DNA of 64,000 nucleotides from assembly GCA_041694635.1 (NCBI GenBank), contig JBDNHI010000012.1, positions 46,902-110,901 of the forward strand. Direction: 5' to 3'. The notes under the pieces were generated by a model. The model was not told the DNA's origin. It worked only from the letters and a program-made list of their open reading frames with translations, and did not search any database. Made by a program: the position numbers and the translations under genes. How positions within the stretch are numbered: the first letter of the stretch is position 1; every line of letters starts with the position of its first letter. Positions 17,495 through 26,461 of this stretch are shown piece by piece. The stretch comes from UBA969 sp041694635 (GTDB taxonomy: Bacteria > Planctomycetota > Planctomycetia > Gemmatales > Gemmataceae).

Positions 17495-17544
17495 CTGAAG
17501 CCAAGCCTCCAAAATAGGTGGATTAGTAAAGAAGGCCTATAGGA

Positions 17545-18684
17545 TTAGGGCCTTTTTTCTAGTGGAATGTAGGGCTGATCGTTCTTGCCTACATAAACTT
17601 GCTCGGGACGGAAAATCCGGTTGTTCTTGATTTGTTCGAGCCAATGGGCAGTCCATCCAGCAACTCGAGAAATAGCAAATATAGGAGTAAATAAATCTCG
17701 CTGTATTCCTATACTCTGATAAACAATCCCAGAATAAAAATCGACATTAGGGAAAATCCCTTTTGGCCCAAGTATCGTGTTGGCAATGGCTTCTAGTTCT
17801 AATGCAAGCTTGTAGATCTCAGGTTTACCTGTTTCTACAAACATATGCTCCGCTAATTCCTGCAATACCGTTGCCCGTGGATCTTTGACTTTGTAAACAC
17901 GATGGCCAAAACCCATAATCTTTTTCTTGTGCGTTACCGCATCTTCAAGCCAAGCTTTGGCTTTGTTTGCATCTCCAATTTCTTCTAACATATCTAAAAC
18001 TTCTTCATTGGCACCGCCGTGCAACGGACCCGTTAGCGTGCCTATTGCAGCACTTACTACTGCATACGGGTTTGCCAAGGTTGAGGCTGTTACTCTGCCA
18101 CTAAAGGTAGATGCATTCATTGAATGTTCAGCGTGAAGAATCAGGCAAGCATCTATCACCTTGGTTATTGAGGGTGACGGTTCCTCTTCAGTTAGCATAT
18201 AATAAAAGTTGGCAGCGTGACCCAAGTCATCTCTAGGGGAAATCGCAATATCCCCGTGTCTTAGACGGTGAAATGCTGCAACAATGGTTGGCAACTTAGC
18301 GATAAGTCGGACGACCGCATCCCAATTTTTTTCGGGATTGCTTAAATCTCTGCTGGGGTAAAACATTCCACAAGCTGCAACTCCAGCTTGCAGGGCATCC
18401 ATCGGATGGCCAGACTCCGGTAAGCATTTGATTAGGTCGGTGATTTTGTATTTAAGTCTGCGGTGAGTGCGTAACTGATTGTCGAAAGTAGCAAGTTGCT
18501 TTTGGGAAGGTAGTTCACCTTTTAGAAGTAGCCAAGAAGTTTCTTCAAAAGAACTTTCTTTGGCAAGAGTTTCAACAGCAATGCCTCGATATTCAAGTCG
18601 AGCCCTTTTGCCATCTATAAAACTAATTGCAGACTCCGCAACTGGCACATCAGCCAATCCGGGAAAGTATTCCGGCTCTGCCAT
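17545..18684 (-). CDS. gltA: Citrate synthase
   Basis: This enzyme condenses oxaloacetate and acetyl-CoA in the first step of the TCA cycle. The 379-residue protein is of the shorter, dimeric (type I) size class. The active-site triad is visible as H222 in GPLHGGANE, H261 in GFGHRVYK and D315 in FPNVDFYSG. HAEHSMNAST is also typical. A 2-methylcitrate synthase activity is possible in this size class, but no prp genes are nearby. It reads divergently from rlmN. The 237 bases between them are A+T-rich, carry promoters for both by inference, and contain no gene. Confidence 0.93.
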   Translation of the reverse strand: MAEPEYFPGLADVPVAESAISFIDGKRARLEYRGIAVETLAKESSFEETSWLLLKGELPSQKQLATFDNQLRTHRRLKYKITDLIKCLPESGHPMDALQAGVAACGMFYPSRDLSNPEKNWDAVVRLIAKLPTIVAAFHRLRHGDIAISPRDDLGHAANFYYMLTEEEPSPSITKVIDACLILHAEHSMNASTFSGRVTASTLANPYAVVSAAIGTLTGPLHGGANEEVLDMLEEIGDANKAKAWLEDAVTHKKKIMGFGHRVYKVKDPRATVLQELAEHMFVETGKPEIYKLALELEAIANTILGPKGIFPNVDFYSGIVYQSIGIQRDLFTPIFAISRVAGWTAHWLEQIKNNRIFRPEQVYVGKNDQPYIPLEKRP

Positions 18685-18921
18685 AACTAAGCCCCAAATA
18701 AAAGTGTGGGTACAACTATTATTACTCTTGAGTAATATAGCTTAGTATAGAAAATCTTCTAATGGAAATTGTTGAAAGAAGTTTAAAAAAAAGTGTAAGT
18801 CTATTGCTGATAATGATTTACAAACATTTGCATAAGGTTTTCTGGCACCCGAGATTAATCAATTGTAAATCAACTTAGGTTGTTTCATTGCAAGGTTGAT
18901 TCTTCTACTTAGAATAAAAAT

Positions 18922-20007
18922 ATGGAAAATAATATCTCACTAAACTTGGTATCCGCATCTTCGAAAGCGCCAATCCTTTCTGTTCCGGTTGAAAGCCTTA
19001 AAGCCTGGTTGACCTCGAAGCAACAACCAGCACATAGGTTCAACCAAATCAAGCAATGGATGCTGCTTAAAAAGTGTATGTCCTTTTCTGAAATGAGTGA
19101 TTTACCCCTAGGGCTAAGGTCCGAATTGGACCAAGAGTTTTCTTTGTACTCTGAAGAAATCGAATTTCACAAAATTGCAGAAGATGATACTCGCAAGCTC
19201 ATTCTTAAGTTGCAAGATGGCAATCGCATCGAATGCGTTTTGATGAAAGAAGAAAATCGACGCACCGTTTGTGTTAGTACGCAAATTGGCTGCGCTATGG
19301 GTTGTGTTTTTTGCGCTAGTGGAATTGATGGCGTGGTTCGAAGTTTAAAATCCTACGAAATTCTTGAACAAATGATCCTTGCCAAAAATATTCTCCCCAT
19401 CGATGAGCGACTTAGCCATATTGTTGTTATGGGAATGGGCGAACCGATGGCAAACCTCGATAACCTTCTGGAAGCTTTAGAAACAGCTTGCTCCCCTAAA
19501 GGCCTTGGTATTAGTGCTAGGCATATTACTATCTCTACAGTCGGGCTTCCCCTAAAAATCAAGCAACTTGCAGATACTCAAAAGCAATATCACCTTGCTG
19601 TTTCGTTACACGCCCCTAACGATGAACTACGATCTCAAATAGTTCCAACCAATGCGAAAATTGGTATTCAAGATGTGCTTGAAGCCGCAGATTACTTTCA
19701 AAATGTAACGGGTAGGCAGGTCACTTTTGAATACATTCTGTTAGGCGGGTTGAACGATGATAGCGATCATGCGCATCAATTGGCATCGTTATTGAAAAAT
19801 AGGCAATCGCATTTGAATTTGATACCCTTTAATCGTGTGGAAGGGTTGCATTACAAGAAGCCTGAATCGTTGGCGGTGCTTGAATTTACAAAAATATTGA
19901 AGCAATCGGGCCAGACCGTGACGGTACGAAAACGCAAAGGTGCCGATATCGATGCAGCCTGTGGTCAATTAAGAAGGACCGTAGAACAAAAATTAAAACT
20001 TGATTAG
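18922..20007 (+). CDS. rlmN: Dual-specificity 23S rRNA/tRNA methyltransferase RlmN
   Basis: RlmN is a radical-SAM enzyme that methylates C2 of A2503 in 23S rRNA and A37 in some tRNAs. The 361-residue protein has the CxxxCxxC cluster motif as C124, C128, C131 (CAMGCVFC), the glycine-rich GMGEP motif, and the mechanistic methyl-carrying Cys as C347 in DAACGQLR; the partner Cys of RlmN is also expected in the C-terminal domain. The length and the VRKRKGADIDAACGQL ending are those of RlmN rather than Cfr. It stands alone on the plus strand, followed by the sigma factor operon. Confidence 0.93.
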   Translation: MENNISLNLVSASSKAPILSVPVESLKAWLTSKQQPAHRFNQIKQWMLLKKCMSFSEMSDLPLGLRSELDQEFSLYSEEIEFHKIAEDDTRKLILKLQDGNRIECVLMKEENRRTVCVSTQIGCAMGCVFCASGIDGVVRSLKSYEILEQMILAKNILPIDERLSHIVVMGMGEPMANLDNLLEALETACSPKGLGISARHITISTVGLPLKIKQLADTQKQYHLAVSLHAPNDELRSQIVPTNAKIGIQDVLEAADYFQNVTGRQVTFEYILLGGLNDDSDHAHQLASLLKNRQSHLNLIPFNRVEGLHYKKPESLAVLEFTKILKQSGQTVTVRKRKGADIDAACGQLRRTVEQKLKLD

Positions 20008-20101
20008 TTCCTCATTTTCGACATCAAAGTTCTTAGGATTTAATGGTATCATTTGATAAGGTTCAACCAAGAATTAAATTCGAGCCCTCCTCGGGAATAA
20101 A

Positions 20102-20749
20102 ATGTTAACCGCAATTGGACAATCCAGCGCCCAATATGCTTTACGCGACCCCGATGTCAGCTTAATGCTCCGAGTTCGCGCAGATGAACCAAATGCGTTT
20201 GAACAATTGGTTCTTGCTTACCAGCAAAGGTTGGTAAACATTTTACTGCCGATGGCGGGCAGTCGAGAAGAGTCTGAAGATATTGCGCAAGAAACATTTC
20301 TCAGAGTGTACAAGGCTCGAAAGAGTTATCATCCCAAAGCACGGTTTAGCACTTGGTTATTTACGATAGCAAATAACCTTGCATTAAATAGTATTCGGGC
20401 GAAAAAGCGGCGCCCTCAAGTCCCTTTTATTAATACAGAGTCAGGCCACCAACAACAATTTGACATTGATAAGCGTCTGCCTGATAAGAAAAGTCAGCCC
20501 GAAATCTCCATTGATAATGCCGAACTTGAACAAGTGATTAGGAAAGCGCTTGACGGACTAAATGAGCGCCAGCGGATGGCGGTGGTTCTCAATAAATACG
20601 AAGATATGAACTATAATGATATTGCCTTGGTTATGGGGCTTACACCAAAGGCGATCAAGTCGCTACTAAGCAGGGCGCGGGTTAATTTGCGTGAGGCGTT
20701 GAAGAATTACATATATATGGATGGCGGGCCCTCGGCGCCTTCCTCATAA
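20102..20749 (+). CDS. ECF-family RNA polymerase sigma factor
   Basis: This 215-residue protein has sigma region 2 (AFEQLVLAYQQRLVNILL, then EDIAQETFLRVYKARKSY and the promoter-melting FSTWLFTIANNLALNSIRAK) and region 4 (LNERQRMAVVLNKYEDM, then the helix-turn-helix IALVMGLTPKAIKSLLSRAR). Regions 1 and 3 are absent, which defines an extracytoplasmic-function factor. It is followed at 20 bases by a membrane protein with the layout of an anti-sigma factor. The regulon and signal are unknown. Confidence 0.9.
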   Translation: MLTAIGQSSAQYALRDPDVSLMLRVRADEPNAFEQLVLAYQQRLVNILLPMAGSREESEDIAQETFLRVYKARKSYHPKARFSTWLFTIANNLALNSIRAKKRRPQVPFINTESGHQQQFDIDKRLPDKKSQPEISIDNAELEQVIRKALDGLNERQRMAVVLNKYEDMNYNDIALVMGLTPKAIKSLLSRARVNLREALKNYIYMDGGPSAPSS

Positions 20750-20769
20750 AATCAGCACGAGGTTTTGCA

Positions 20770-21270
20770 ATGTCGAATGCGGAATTCCCCGACGAATTTA
20801 GAGAAAAAGAAGAATTGTATTCTTCGTATTTAGATGGTGAATTGACGGAAGAGGAAGCCAGAAACTTTGAGGCGACTTTAGCTTCCAACCCAGAAGAGCG
20901 AGCAAACTTTCAAGCGATGAAGAAAACTTGGGAAATGCTTGATTATCTCCCAAAACCTGAATTAACATCCTCCTTTACTCTTAGAACGATGGAGAAGTTG
21001 GCTCAGGTTACTAATCCCTTTCCCGTGAAAAAGCAGCTTTTTACAATCGGAAAAATACTTGCTCTTGCTGCTGGAATATTAATTTTAATCACCAGTGGGT
21101 TTAGGGCAGGTACAGTTTTTGTTGGAAAATCAGACAACATTGAAGAAGAGTTACGCAAAAACTTGAGGTTCTATGAGAATAAAAAGATTTACGACCTTGT
21201 AGAAAACATTGAGTTCTTGAAAAAACTGGATGAACCGGATTTGTTTGGCCAAGACAAATCCGACTTATGA
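20770..21270 (+). CDS. Anti-sigma-factor-like single-pass membrane protein
   Basis: This 166-residue protein begins with an acidic cytoplasmic part containing SSYLDGELTEEEARNFEATL, the usual opening of anti-sigma domains, but the zinc-binding HxxxCxxC of the ZAS class is not present. One membrane segment lies at about 96-116 (KILALAAGILILITSGF). The last 50 residues are predicted outside and are charged. By position next to the ECF factor it should hold that sigma factor inactive at the membrane. It overlaps nothing; the next gene starts 13 bases after its stop. Confidence 0.75.
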   Translation: MSNAEFPDEFREKEELYSSYLDGELTEEEARNFEATLASNPEERANFQAMKKTWEMLDYLPKPELTSSFTLRTMEKLAQVTNPFPVKKQLFTIGKILALAAGILILITSGFRAGTVFVGKSDNIEEELRKNLRFYENKKIYDLVENIEFLKKLDEPDLFGQDKSDL

Positions 21271-21283
21271 AAAGGGGTGCGTT

Positions 21284-22405
21284 ATGAAATTAAAAAAACT
21301 ATTAACGATTTTATCTGTTTTCATATTTATGGCTTTTCTTCTGCTTCCTTCAGGAACCCAAGCTGAGGTTCGAGAGGAATCAGAGTCTAAAGTTCGCAAG
21401 GCAGGAGAGAAATTTAAATTAAACTCTGATCATTATCAACGATTGGTTAAAAATTATTCGTCCTTTAATGCTTTGTCTAAAGAAAAACAAGCTTTACTTA
21501 AAAGGCTTGAAAGTGAAATTATGAAGTTAGATTCGCATGAGAATACAAGAATGTTGGAAGTGTTTCAGAAGTTTGCATCGTGGTATGAAACCTTAAAACC
21601 ACTAGAAAAACATAGGATCGAAAATGCCGAGTTTCCTGATGCTCGATTAGTAGAGATAAAAAAGATTTTAACCGAACAATGGATAGCAAGGCTTCCCAAG
21701 TCAGAATCGGAAACCTTACTAAAGTTAGATGACAAAGAACGAAGAATTCAAATTATCAAAATCAAACAAGAAGAGCAGGCACGCTTGAATATAGTTTTCG
21801 ATAAGAAGAAAAAGCTAGCCTGGACAAGTGAGGAATCTCGTAGGTTTGTTGCTCAAATTCAAGCTCAATTTTCAAGCGAACAGCAAGAGAAATTTGCAAA
21901 GCTAGAAAACAAAAAAGGTAGCCTTCTAAAGATGATCTTAGAGTTTGCGGAAGAAAATCCGCCTTTGCCACTCAATAAATCAGGGGCAAAATATCTTTCA
22001 ATGAAAGATCTGCCGATGGATATGTTAGTGCAGTTAAAAAAAATGAAACAAGCAGGTGCCTATAAGCAGTTTGAATTAGCACGGGTTGAAGGCAAATGGC
22101 CTAGCTACGCTCGAGTTGTGACTGAAATATTAAGGAAAAACGACCCTTCGTTTACTTTTGATTTTGGCGCAAGTAACCTCAATGATTTTTCTCTCGAAGC
22201 TAAAAATGTTATCGAAAATGCTTTGTTTCCTTTACTTCAAGATGAGGAAAAAGAAAAATTGCAAACCGTTGCAGGAAGGTGGCCCGATTATCCGATGGCG
22301 ATTAGGGAACTAGCAAAAGTGCATTTAATAGAAGTTCCCGGCTTATCAGTTCCAGCAGAATTGCTACAAATGAAGCCGGGAAAATTACCAATGATGATGC
22401 GCTAA
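21284..22405 (+). CDS. Exported helical protein, third gene of the sigma operon
   Basis: This 373-residue protein has a signal peptide (MKLKKLLTILSVFIFMAFLLLP, cleavage near TQA). The rest is highly charged and helical, with repeated units in which L/F-x-x-L is followed by K/E-rich stretches (FNALSKEKQALLKRLESEI; WYETLKPLEKHRIENAEFP; FVAQIQAQFSSEQQEKFAKL). This resembles DUF3106-type proteins that I have seen downstream of ECF sigma and anti-sigma pairs, but the match is by eye. I start at the ATG at 21284 with AAAGGGG just upstream; the longer in-frame start at 21230 lies in the preceding gene. Confidence 0.72.
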   Translation: MKLKKLLTILSVFIFMAFLLLPSGTQAEVREESESKVRKAGEKFKLNSDHYQRLVKNYSSFNALSKEKQALLKRLESEIMKLDSHENTRMLEVFQKFASWYETLKPLEKHRIENAEFPDARLVEIKKILTEQWIARLPKSESETLLKLDDKERRIQIIKIKQEEQARLNIVFDKKKKLAWTSEESRRFVAQIQAQFSSEQQEKFAKLENKKGSLLKMILEFAEENPPLPLNKSGAKYLSMKDLPMDMLVQLKKMKQAGAYKQFELARVEGKWPSYARVVTEILRKNDPSFTFDFGASNLNDFSLEAKNVIENALFPLLQDEEKEKLQTVAGRWPDYPMAIRELAKVHLIEVPGLSVPAELLQMKPGKLPMMMR

Positions 22406-22411
22406 AATAAC

Positions 22412-23455
22412 TTATCCTTTGGCATTCAGTTTAATAGCGGGGTTATCTGCAATGTTAACCCAAACATGAACATGCGGGCTGCCCCTGAAATACCAAACAA
22501 AGGACGGTCCTTCTAGGCGCCAGTTATCCCATACACCATCTTGCCCAATATCGCCTTGCTTGAAAAAGGTTAAAGTACAGCCATCAAGCCCACCTTGCTT
22601 TGCAAGGCAATTCAAAGCTGCGTTTTGATCATCCTTACGGAAGGGTTCAACCAAACCACTAAGAACCCCTTGAAGTTCTTTCTTTTGTGTTGAATCTAAT
22701 TTGCTAACTGCAATTCCAGAAAACTTCCCTTCTTTACCTTGGAACCCTACCGCAGCTTCTGGCGGAGTTTTGTCAACCAGCGCAATTTTCCTTTGCTCAT
22801 CACTAAGCAACTGATAAACCTTGTTGGCTTTTAAAGCTTGGGGCCAGAAGATATTGCCTTTATGGTCGGCACCTTCGTTGAAAGTGTCCGCAGCGTGGCC
22901 GTAGAATATGGGGCCACCAAATGCCATCTGTTCTTCGGAATTCCCATCGGCTCGTAGGGTCATATGCCTTCCGGTCATAACGAATTCGAATTTTCCGGAA
23001 CCAGGCTTACCAAAAATAGCAATACTCTGGTCAGCGCCCCATTCCTTGCCATTAGTATCGTCTTTAAGTTGCTTAAGGAACTTTGAGTACCAATCTGGAT
23101 TGACTAACCCTTTGAAAATATCGTGGATGATATCTTGTTGTTTTTTTGAATAATATTCGCTGCGGATATGTGGTTTGGTGATCTGCCAATTGTTGGAAAC
23201 AAAAGTTCGAAGTAAACCCCGACTGGCATCTTTATGATCCCAATCAAAGCAGATTTCTTTTCTTTGAGCCTCGGTAAGAGATTCAAAAAGCCCTTTGACC
23301 GCAGTTTCAGCTGGTTTCGATGTGTCGATTGCAGCATTGGCAAGGTTGCCACCCGCAGTTGCAATTCCAGCAGCGGAAACAGTTCTGATGAAGTCTCTGC
23401 GATTAATACTAGAGACTGGCTGGTTCTGAGCGTTAGGCAAAATTGGATCTGTCAT
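22412..23455 (-). CDS. Tat-exported DUF3500-type protein
   Basis: This 347-residue protein carries a twin-arginine signal (RRDFIRTVSAAGIATAGG, arginines at 19-20), so it is exported folded. The middle has QSIAIFGKPGSGKFEFVMTG and HMTLRADGN, then GPIFYGHAADTFNEGADHKG, a layout that matches DUF3500 proteins, whose function is not known. Near the end, SFVWYFRGSPHVHVWVNIAD could include metal-binding His residues. Ribosome-binding site GGAG lies 7 bases before the ATG. It ends 6 bases from the convergent sigma-operon gene. Confidence 0.75.
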   Translation of the reverse strand: MTDPILPNAQNQPVSSINRRDFIRTVSAAGIATAGGNLANAAIDTSKPAETAVKGLFESLTEAQRKEICFDWDHKDASRGLLRTFVSNNWQITKPHIRSEYYSKKQQDIIHDIFKGLVNPDWYSKFLKQLKDDTNGKEWGADQSIAIFGKPGSGKFEFVMTGRHMTLRADGNSEEQMAFGGPIFYGHAADTFNEGADHKGNIFWPQALKANKVYQLLSDEQRKIALVDKTPPEAAVGFQGKEGKFSGIAVSKLDSTQKKELQGVLSGLVEPFRKDDQNAALNCLAKQGGLDGCTLTFFKQGDIGQDGVWDNWRLEGPSFVWYFRGSPHVHVWVNIADNPAIKLNAKG

Positions 23456-23531
23456 ACGAGGTCTCCTTGAAAGGAATGGTAAGACCTGAATAATAACTTA
23501 ATCTATGAATTAAATAAAGAATATTCTAGAA

Positions 23532-23843
23532 TTATACAGGGTCAGATGCCGGGGCAGGGGGTTTTCCCTTTCCCGATTTAATATACGCTTCTCTACCTTT
23601 GGCATATTCATCGGAATGTAAAATTTCTATATCAACTCCGGCGCCTATCTGTTGCAGTTCAGGATTGTTTAGGCAGAGTTCGTGTAATTGTTTGAGAAAA
23701 GGCACACACCAACCACACCCTGTGCCTGCCCCTCCACACTCCGACAGCAAACTAGCGACTTTAGGTTTTTCGTGTCGAATGAAGCTTAAAATTTTTCTTT
23801 TACTTACATGAAAGCAATAACAAACCTTGGCATCGATTTCCAT
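23532..23843 (-). CDS. BFD-like [2Fe-2S]-binding protein
   Basis: This 103-residue protein contains the BFD-type cluster motif: C8-x-C10 near the N terminus (VCYCFHVSKRKI) and C43-xx-C46 (GTGCGWCVPF) 32 residues later, with a further C36. Family members such as bacterioferritin-associated ferredoxin pass electrons to mobilise iron from ferritin, and the domain also occurs in oxidoreductases. The C-terminal 50 residues (ending GKGKPPAPASDPV) carry no motif known to me. It stands alone, 76 bases upstream of the DUF3500-type gene on the same strand. Confidence 0.83.
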   Translation of the reverse strand: MEIDAKVCYCFHVSKRKILSFIRHEKPKVASLLSECGGAGTGCGWCVPFLKQLHELCLNNPELQQIGAGVDIEILHSDEYAKGREAYIKSGKGKPPAPASDPV

Positions 23844-24018
23844 TAGAAGATTCCTTTAAATTGTTTGTCTTGTGTAATTTAACAGGAATGCTTGAAAATC
23901 CAAGTAAGGTATTGGGAAATGGTATTGCAGGGGCTAGTAATTTTGTTATCCGCAAAAGTTGTTAGATTAGACTTGTTGCGTTAATTAGGTTTGTTTTTTA
24001 TAAAGTTACGAGAATTCG

Positions 24019-25260
24019 GTGAAAGTTAAATCGAAGTTACTTTTTGTAGTAGTAGTTTTGGTGCTAATGGGCGCTAGTTGGGCCATTTCACAGGAACAAA
24101 TTCCACCTGTACCAAGGCAGCAATTACAAGAAGAACCGATTCCAAACACTCAGCCTGTACCGCAACCGTTTCAACCACAGAACCCCATATTAGTTCAACC
24201 TCCATTAGTAGGGCAACCCCCCGTGGTAGGTCAGGCGCCGTTTTCGAATGTACCTTTCTCGCCCGGTCAACCGCCGGTACTGGGCCAACCTATACCCACT
24301 CCGAATTCTGGGTCTTTAAATCCATTATTTCCAAATGATGCAGGTAGGTCTGCACTGGATCCGATAAATTTGGATAGTTTGCCTCCTACACTGTTTCCTC
24401 AAAACCCAATAATACCAACGATGGTAGATAATTTGACCCGGGATAAAAGTATTTACGGTTCGGTGCGTGATGAGCCAGCAATATTTATTAATGTAGATTT
24501 TGGTGCGGTAATACCAAATTTGAAGAACCAATTGAATTCGACGGTTACCTATCAAAATGGCCGAGTGGTTAATGTGGATGTAGCTTCAGCGAATTTGGAC
24601 TGGGCTTTTCAGCCCCATTTAGAACTTGGATACAGGCTTCCAGGGGAAGAGGGTGGGTTCGCAATTTCTTGGCGAGGCTATGCTTCTTCGGGCACTTCAA
24701 GTGTTCCGATTAATTTACTTCCTGCCAATGTAAAAACTGAGGTAAGTTTTAATATTGGAGATTTGGATTATATTGCCCCAATGTTTCAGCCTTTTAAGGA
24801 AGTGGATGTTTTTTATCGAATAGGTGCTCGAATAGGTGCAATTTACTTTTCTTCATCGCAGAAAAATGAGATCCATAACTTGTTGGAAACTAATTATATG
24901 TTTGGGGGTGGCCCGCATCTTTGTTTGGAATCTCATAAACGATTTAAAATGCTATCTGGGTTTTCTCACTTCGCTTCGGTTGATGGTACGGTACTTATTG
25001 GCCAGACCAATCAGAATTTTACCTCGGCTCAAAAATCTCCAGAGGGAGAACTTTCCGGCACCACTAATCAGTTTAAAATCCAATCTATCCCTGCCGTTAC
25101 CTTTCAAACCGGATTTAGCTATACCCCTTCTCGTGCTCCAAATACCAAATATTCGGTCGGGTATCAGATCGAACAATATTGGAACATAGGCAATGTAAAT
25201 AATTCCAAGGGGCAATTAGGTGACAACGCTTTCTTTTTTCGCACCCAAGTCGATTTCTAG
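24019..25260 (+). CDS. Predicted outer-membrane barrel protein with proline-rich N-terminal region
   Basis: This 413-residue exported protein has a signal peptide (about 1-24) and then about 85 residues rich in P, Q, V and G with loose repeats (VGQPPVVGQAPF, PPVLGQPIPTP). From about 150 it alternates beta strands (IFINVDFGAVIPNLKNQL, LELGYRLPGEEGGFAISWRGY) and ends in an aromatic residue (FFFRTQVDF), as outer-membrane barrels do. I do not recognise a named family, though planctomycete outer-membrane beta-barrel proteins look like this. GTG is the only start that keeps the signal peptide. It is monocistronic. Confidence 0.65.
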   Translation: MKVKSKLLFVVVVLVLMGASWAISQEQIPPVPRQQLQEEPIPNTQPVPQPFQPQNPILVQPPLVGQPPVVGQAPFSNVPFSPGQPPVLGQPIPTPNSGSLNPLFPNDAGRSALDPINLDSLPPTLFPQNPIIPTMVDNLTRDKSIYGSVRDEPAIFINVDFGAVIPNLKNQLNSTVTYQNGRVVNVDVASANLDWAFQPHLELGYRLPGEEGGFAISWRGYASSGTSSVPINLLPANVKTEVSFNIGDLDYIAPMFQPFKEVDVFYRIGARIGAIYFSSSQKNEIHNLLETNYMFGGGPHLCLESHKRFKMLSGFSHFASVDGTVLIGQTNQNFTSAQKSPEGELSGTTNQFKIQSIPAVTFQTGFSYTPSRAPNTKYSVGYQIEQYWNIGNVNNSKGQLGDNAFFFRTQVDF

Positions 25261-25340
25261 ATTTCAACGCTTTTTTCTTGTTTAGATTCATTTCTAAGCT
25301 AAGAATTATTGTATTTTACTGCTTCTAGCTGGAGCCTACT

Positions 25341-26336
25341 TTGAAATATCGCATCCTTGGAAATACAGGCATTAAGGTCAGTGAGCTTTGTTTGGGTACT
25401 ATGACCTTTGGCAAGCAAGCAGATGAAACTGCTTCCTTTGCAATTATTAACAAAGCTATAAATGCTGGAATTAATTTTATTGATACTGCTGATGTATACC
25501 CGATTCCCCCAGATGAAAAAACTTGGGGTGACACAGAAGTCATCTTAGGAAAATGGCTTAAAGGTAAAAGGCATCAGTTCGTGCTTGGTACCAAATGTAG
25601 ACAACGCGTTGGTACTTCTATTAATGATGAGGGATTATCTCGCAGACACATTATGAATTCCGTCGAGGCCAGCCTCAAGCGTTTGCAAACCGATTTCTTT
25701 GACCTTTATCAAGCTCACGCACCAGACCCCGAAACCCCTCTTGAAGAAACTTTGCGCGCCTTTGATGACCTTTTGCATCAGGGCAAGGTTAGGGCTATTG
25801 GCTGTTCTAACTACCCCGCTTGGCAAATCGCTCTTGCCTTAGGGATCAGTGAAAAGCACGGTTGGGCTCGTTGGGCAACTGTTCAGCCGCGTTACAATCT
25901 TTTATACCGTGATATCGAGGCAGAGCTTTTGCCTCTTTGCAGAAGTCAAAACCTTGGGGTGCTTTGCTACAACCCCCTTGCTGGCGGAATGCTAACCGGA
26001 AAGTATCGATCTTTGGAAAATCTTGATGCCGGGGCTAGGTTCAACCTAGGAAAAACTGGCGACCTTTATCGACAGAGATATTGGCATCAGGCCCACCTTG
26101 AAGAAGCTAACCGGTTAAGTGAATATTTTTCTCAAAGGGGGAAATCGATCATAACTGCATCACTAGCTTGGGTTTTGAACCAACCTGGGATTACATCGGC
26201 CATTTTGGGTGCCTCCCGGCCAGATCAATTAGATTTGACCTTAAAAGCTTCCGAATTTGTCTTAGATGCAGAAGAAAAGGCCATTTGTGACCTAGTGTGG
26301 TATAATTTGCCTAGGCTTTCTTACCCCGTTACTTAA
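25341..26336 (+). CDS. Aldo/keto reductase
   Basis: This is a 331-residue NADPH-dependent TIM-barrel oxidoreductase. The catalytic tetrad is D48 and Y53 (FIDTADVYP), K85 (VLGTKC) and H126 (LYQAHAPDP). The opening MKYRILGNTGIKVSELCLGT and the C-terminal TSAILGASRPDQL are typical of the AKR11/12-like YajO/YghZ group. The start is TTG at 25341 with GGAG 6 bases upstream. The natural substrate is unknown. It is alone on its transcript; nothing else is seen in the 80 bases before or the 125 bases after it. Confidence 0.93.
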   Translation: MKYRILGNTGIKVSELCLGTMTFGKQADETASFAIINKAINAGINFIDTADVYPIPPDEKTWGDTEVILGKWLKGKRHQFVLGTKCRQRVGTSINDEGLSRRHIMNSVEASLKRLQTDFFDLYQAHAPDPETPLEETLRAFDDLLHQGKVRAIGCSNYPAWQIALALGISEKHGWARWATVQPRYNLLYRDIEAELLPLCRSQNLGVLCYNPLAGGMLTGKYRSLENLDAGARFNLGKTGDLYRQRYWHQAHLEEANRLSEYFSQRGKSIITASLAWVLNQPGITSAILGASRPDQLDLTLKASEFVLDAEEKAICDLVWYNLPRLSYPVT

Positions 26337-26461
26337 ATTTTATAGATAACACTTGAAGAATTGCCGATTTAAGGTGATGATAGATGTCTGTAGCCTACCT
26401 TAATATGACCGAATATCCCATTTAGGGTTATTATGAATAGTTCACTTTGGAGACTAATCTT

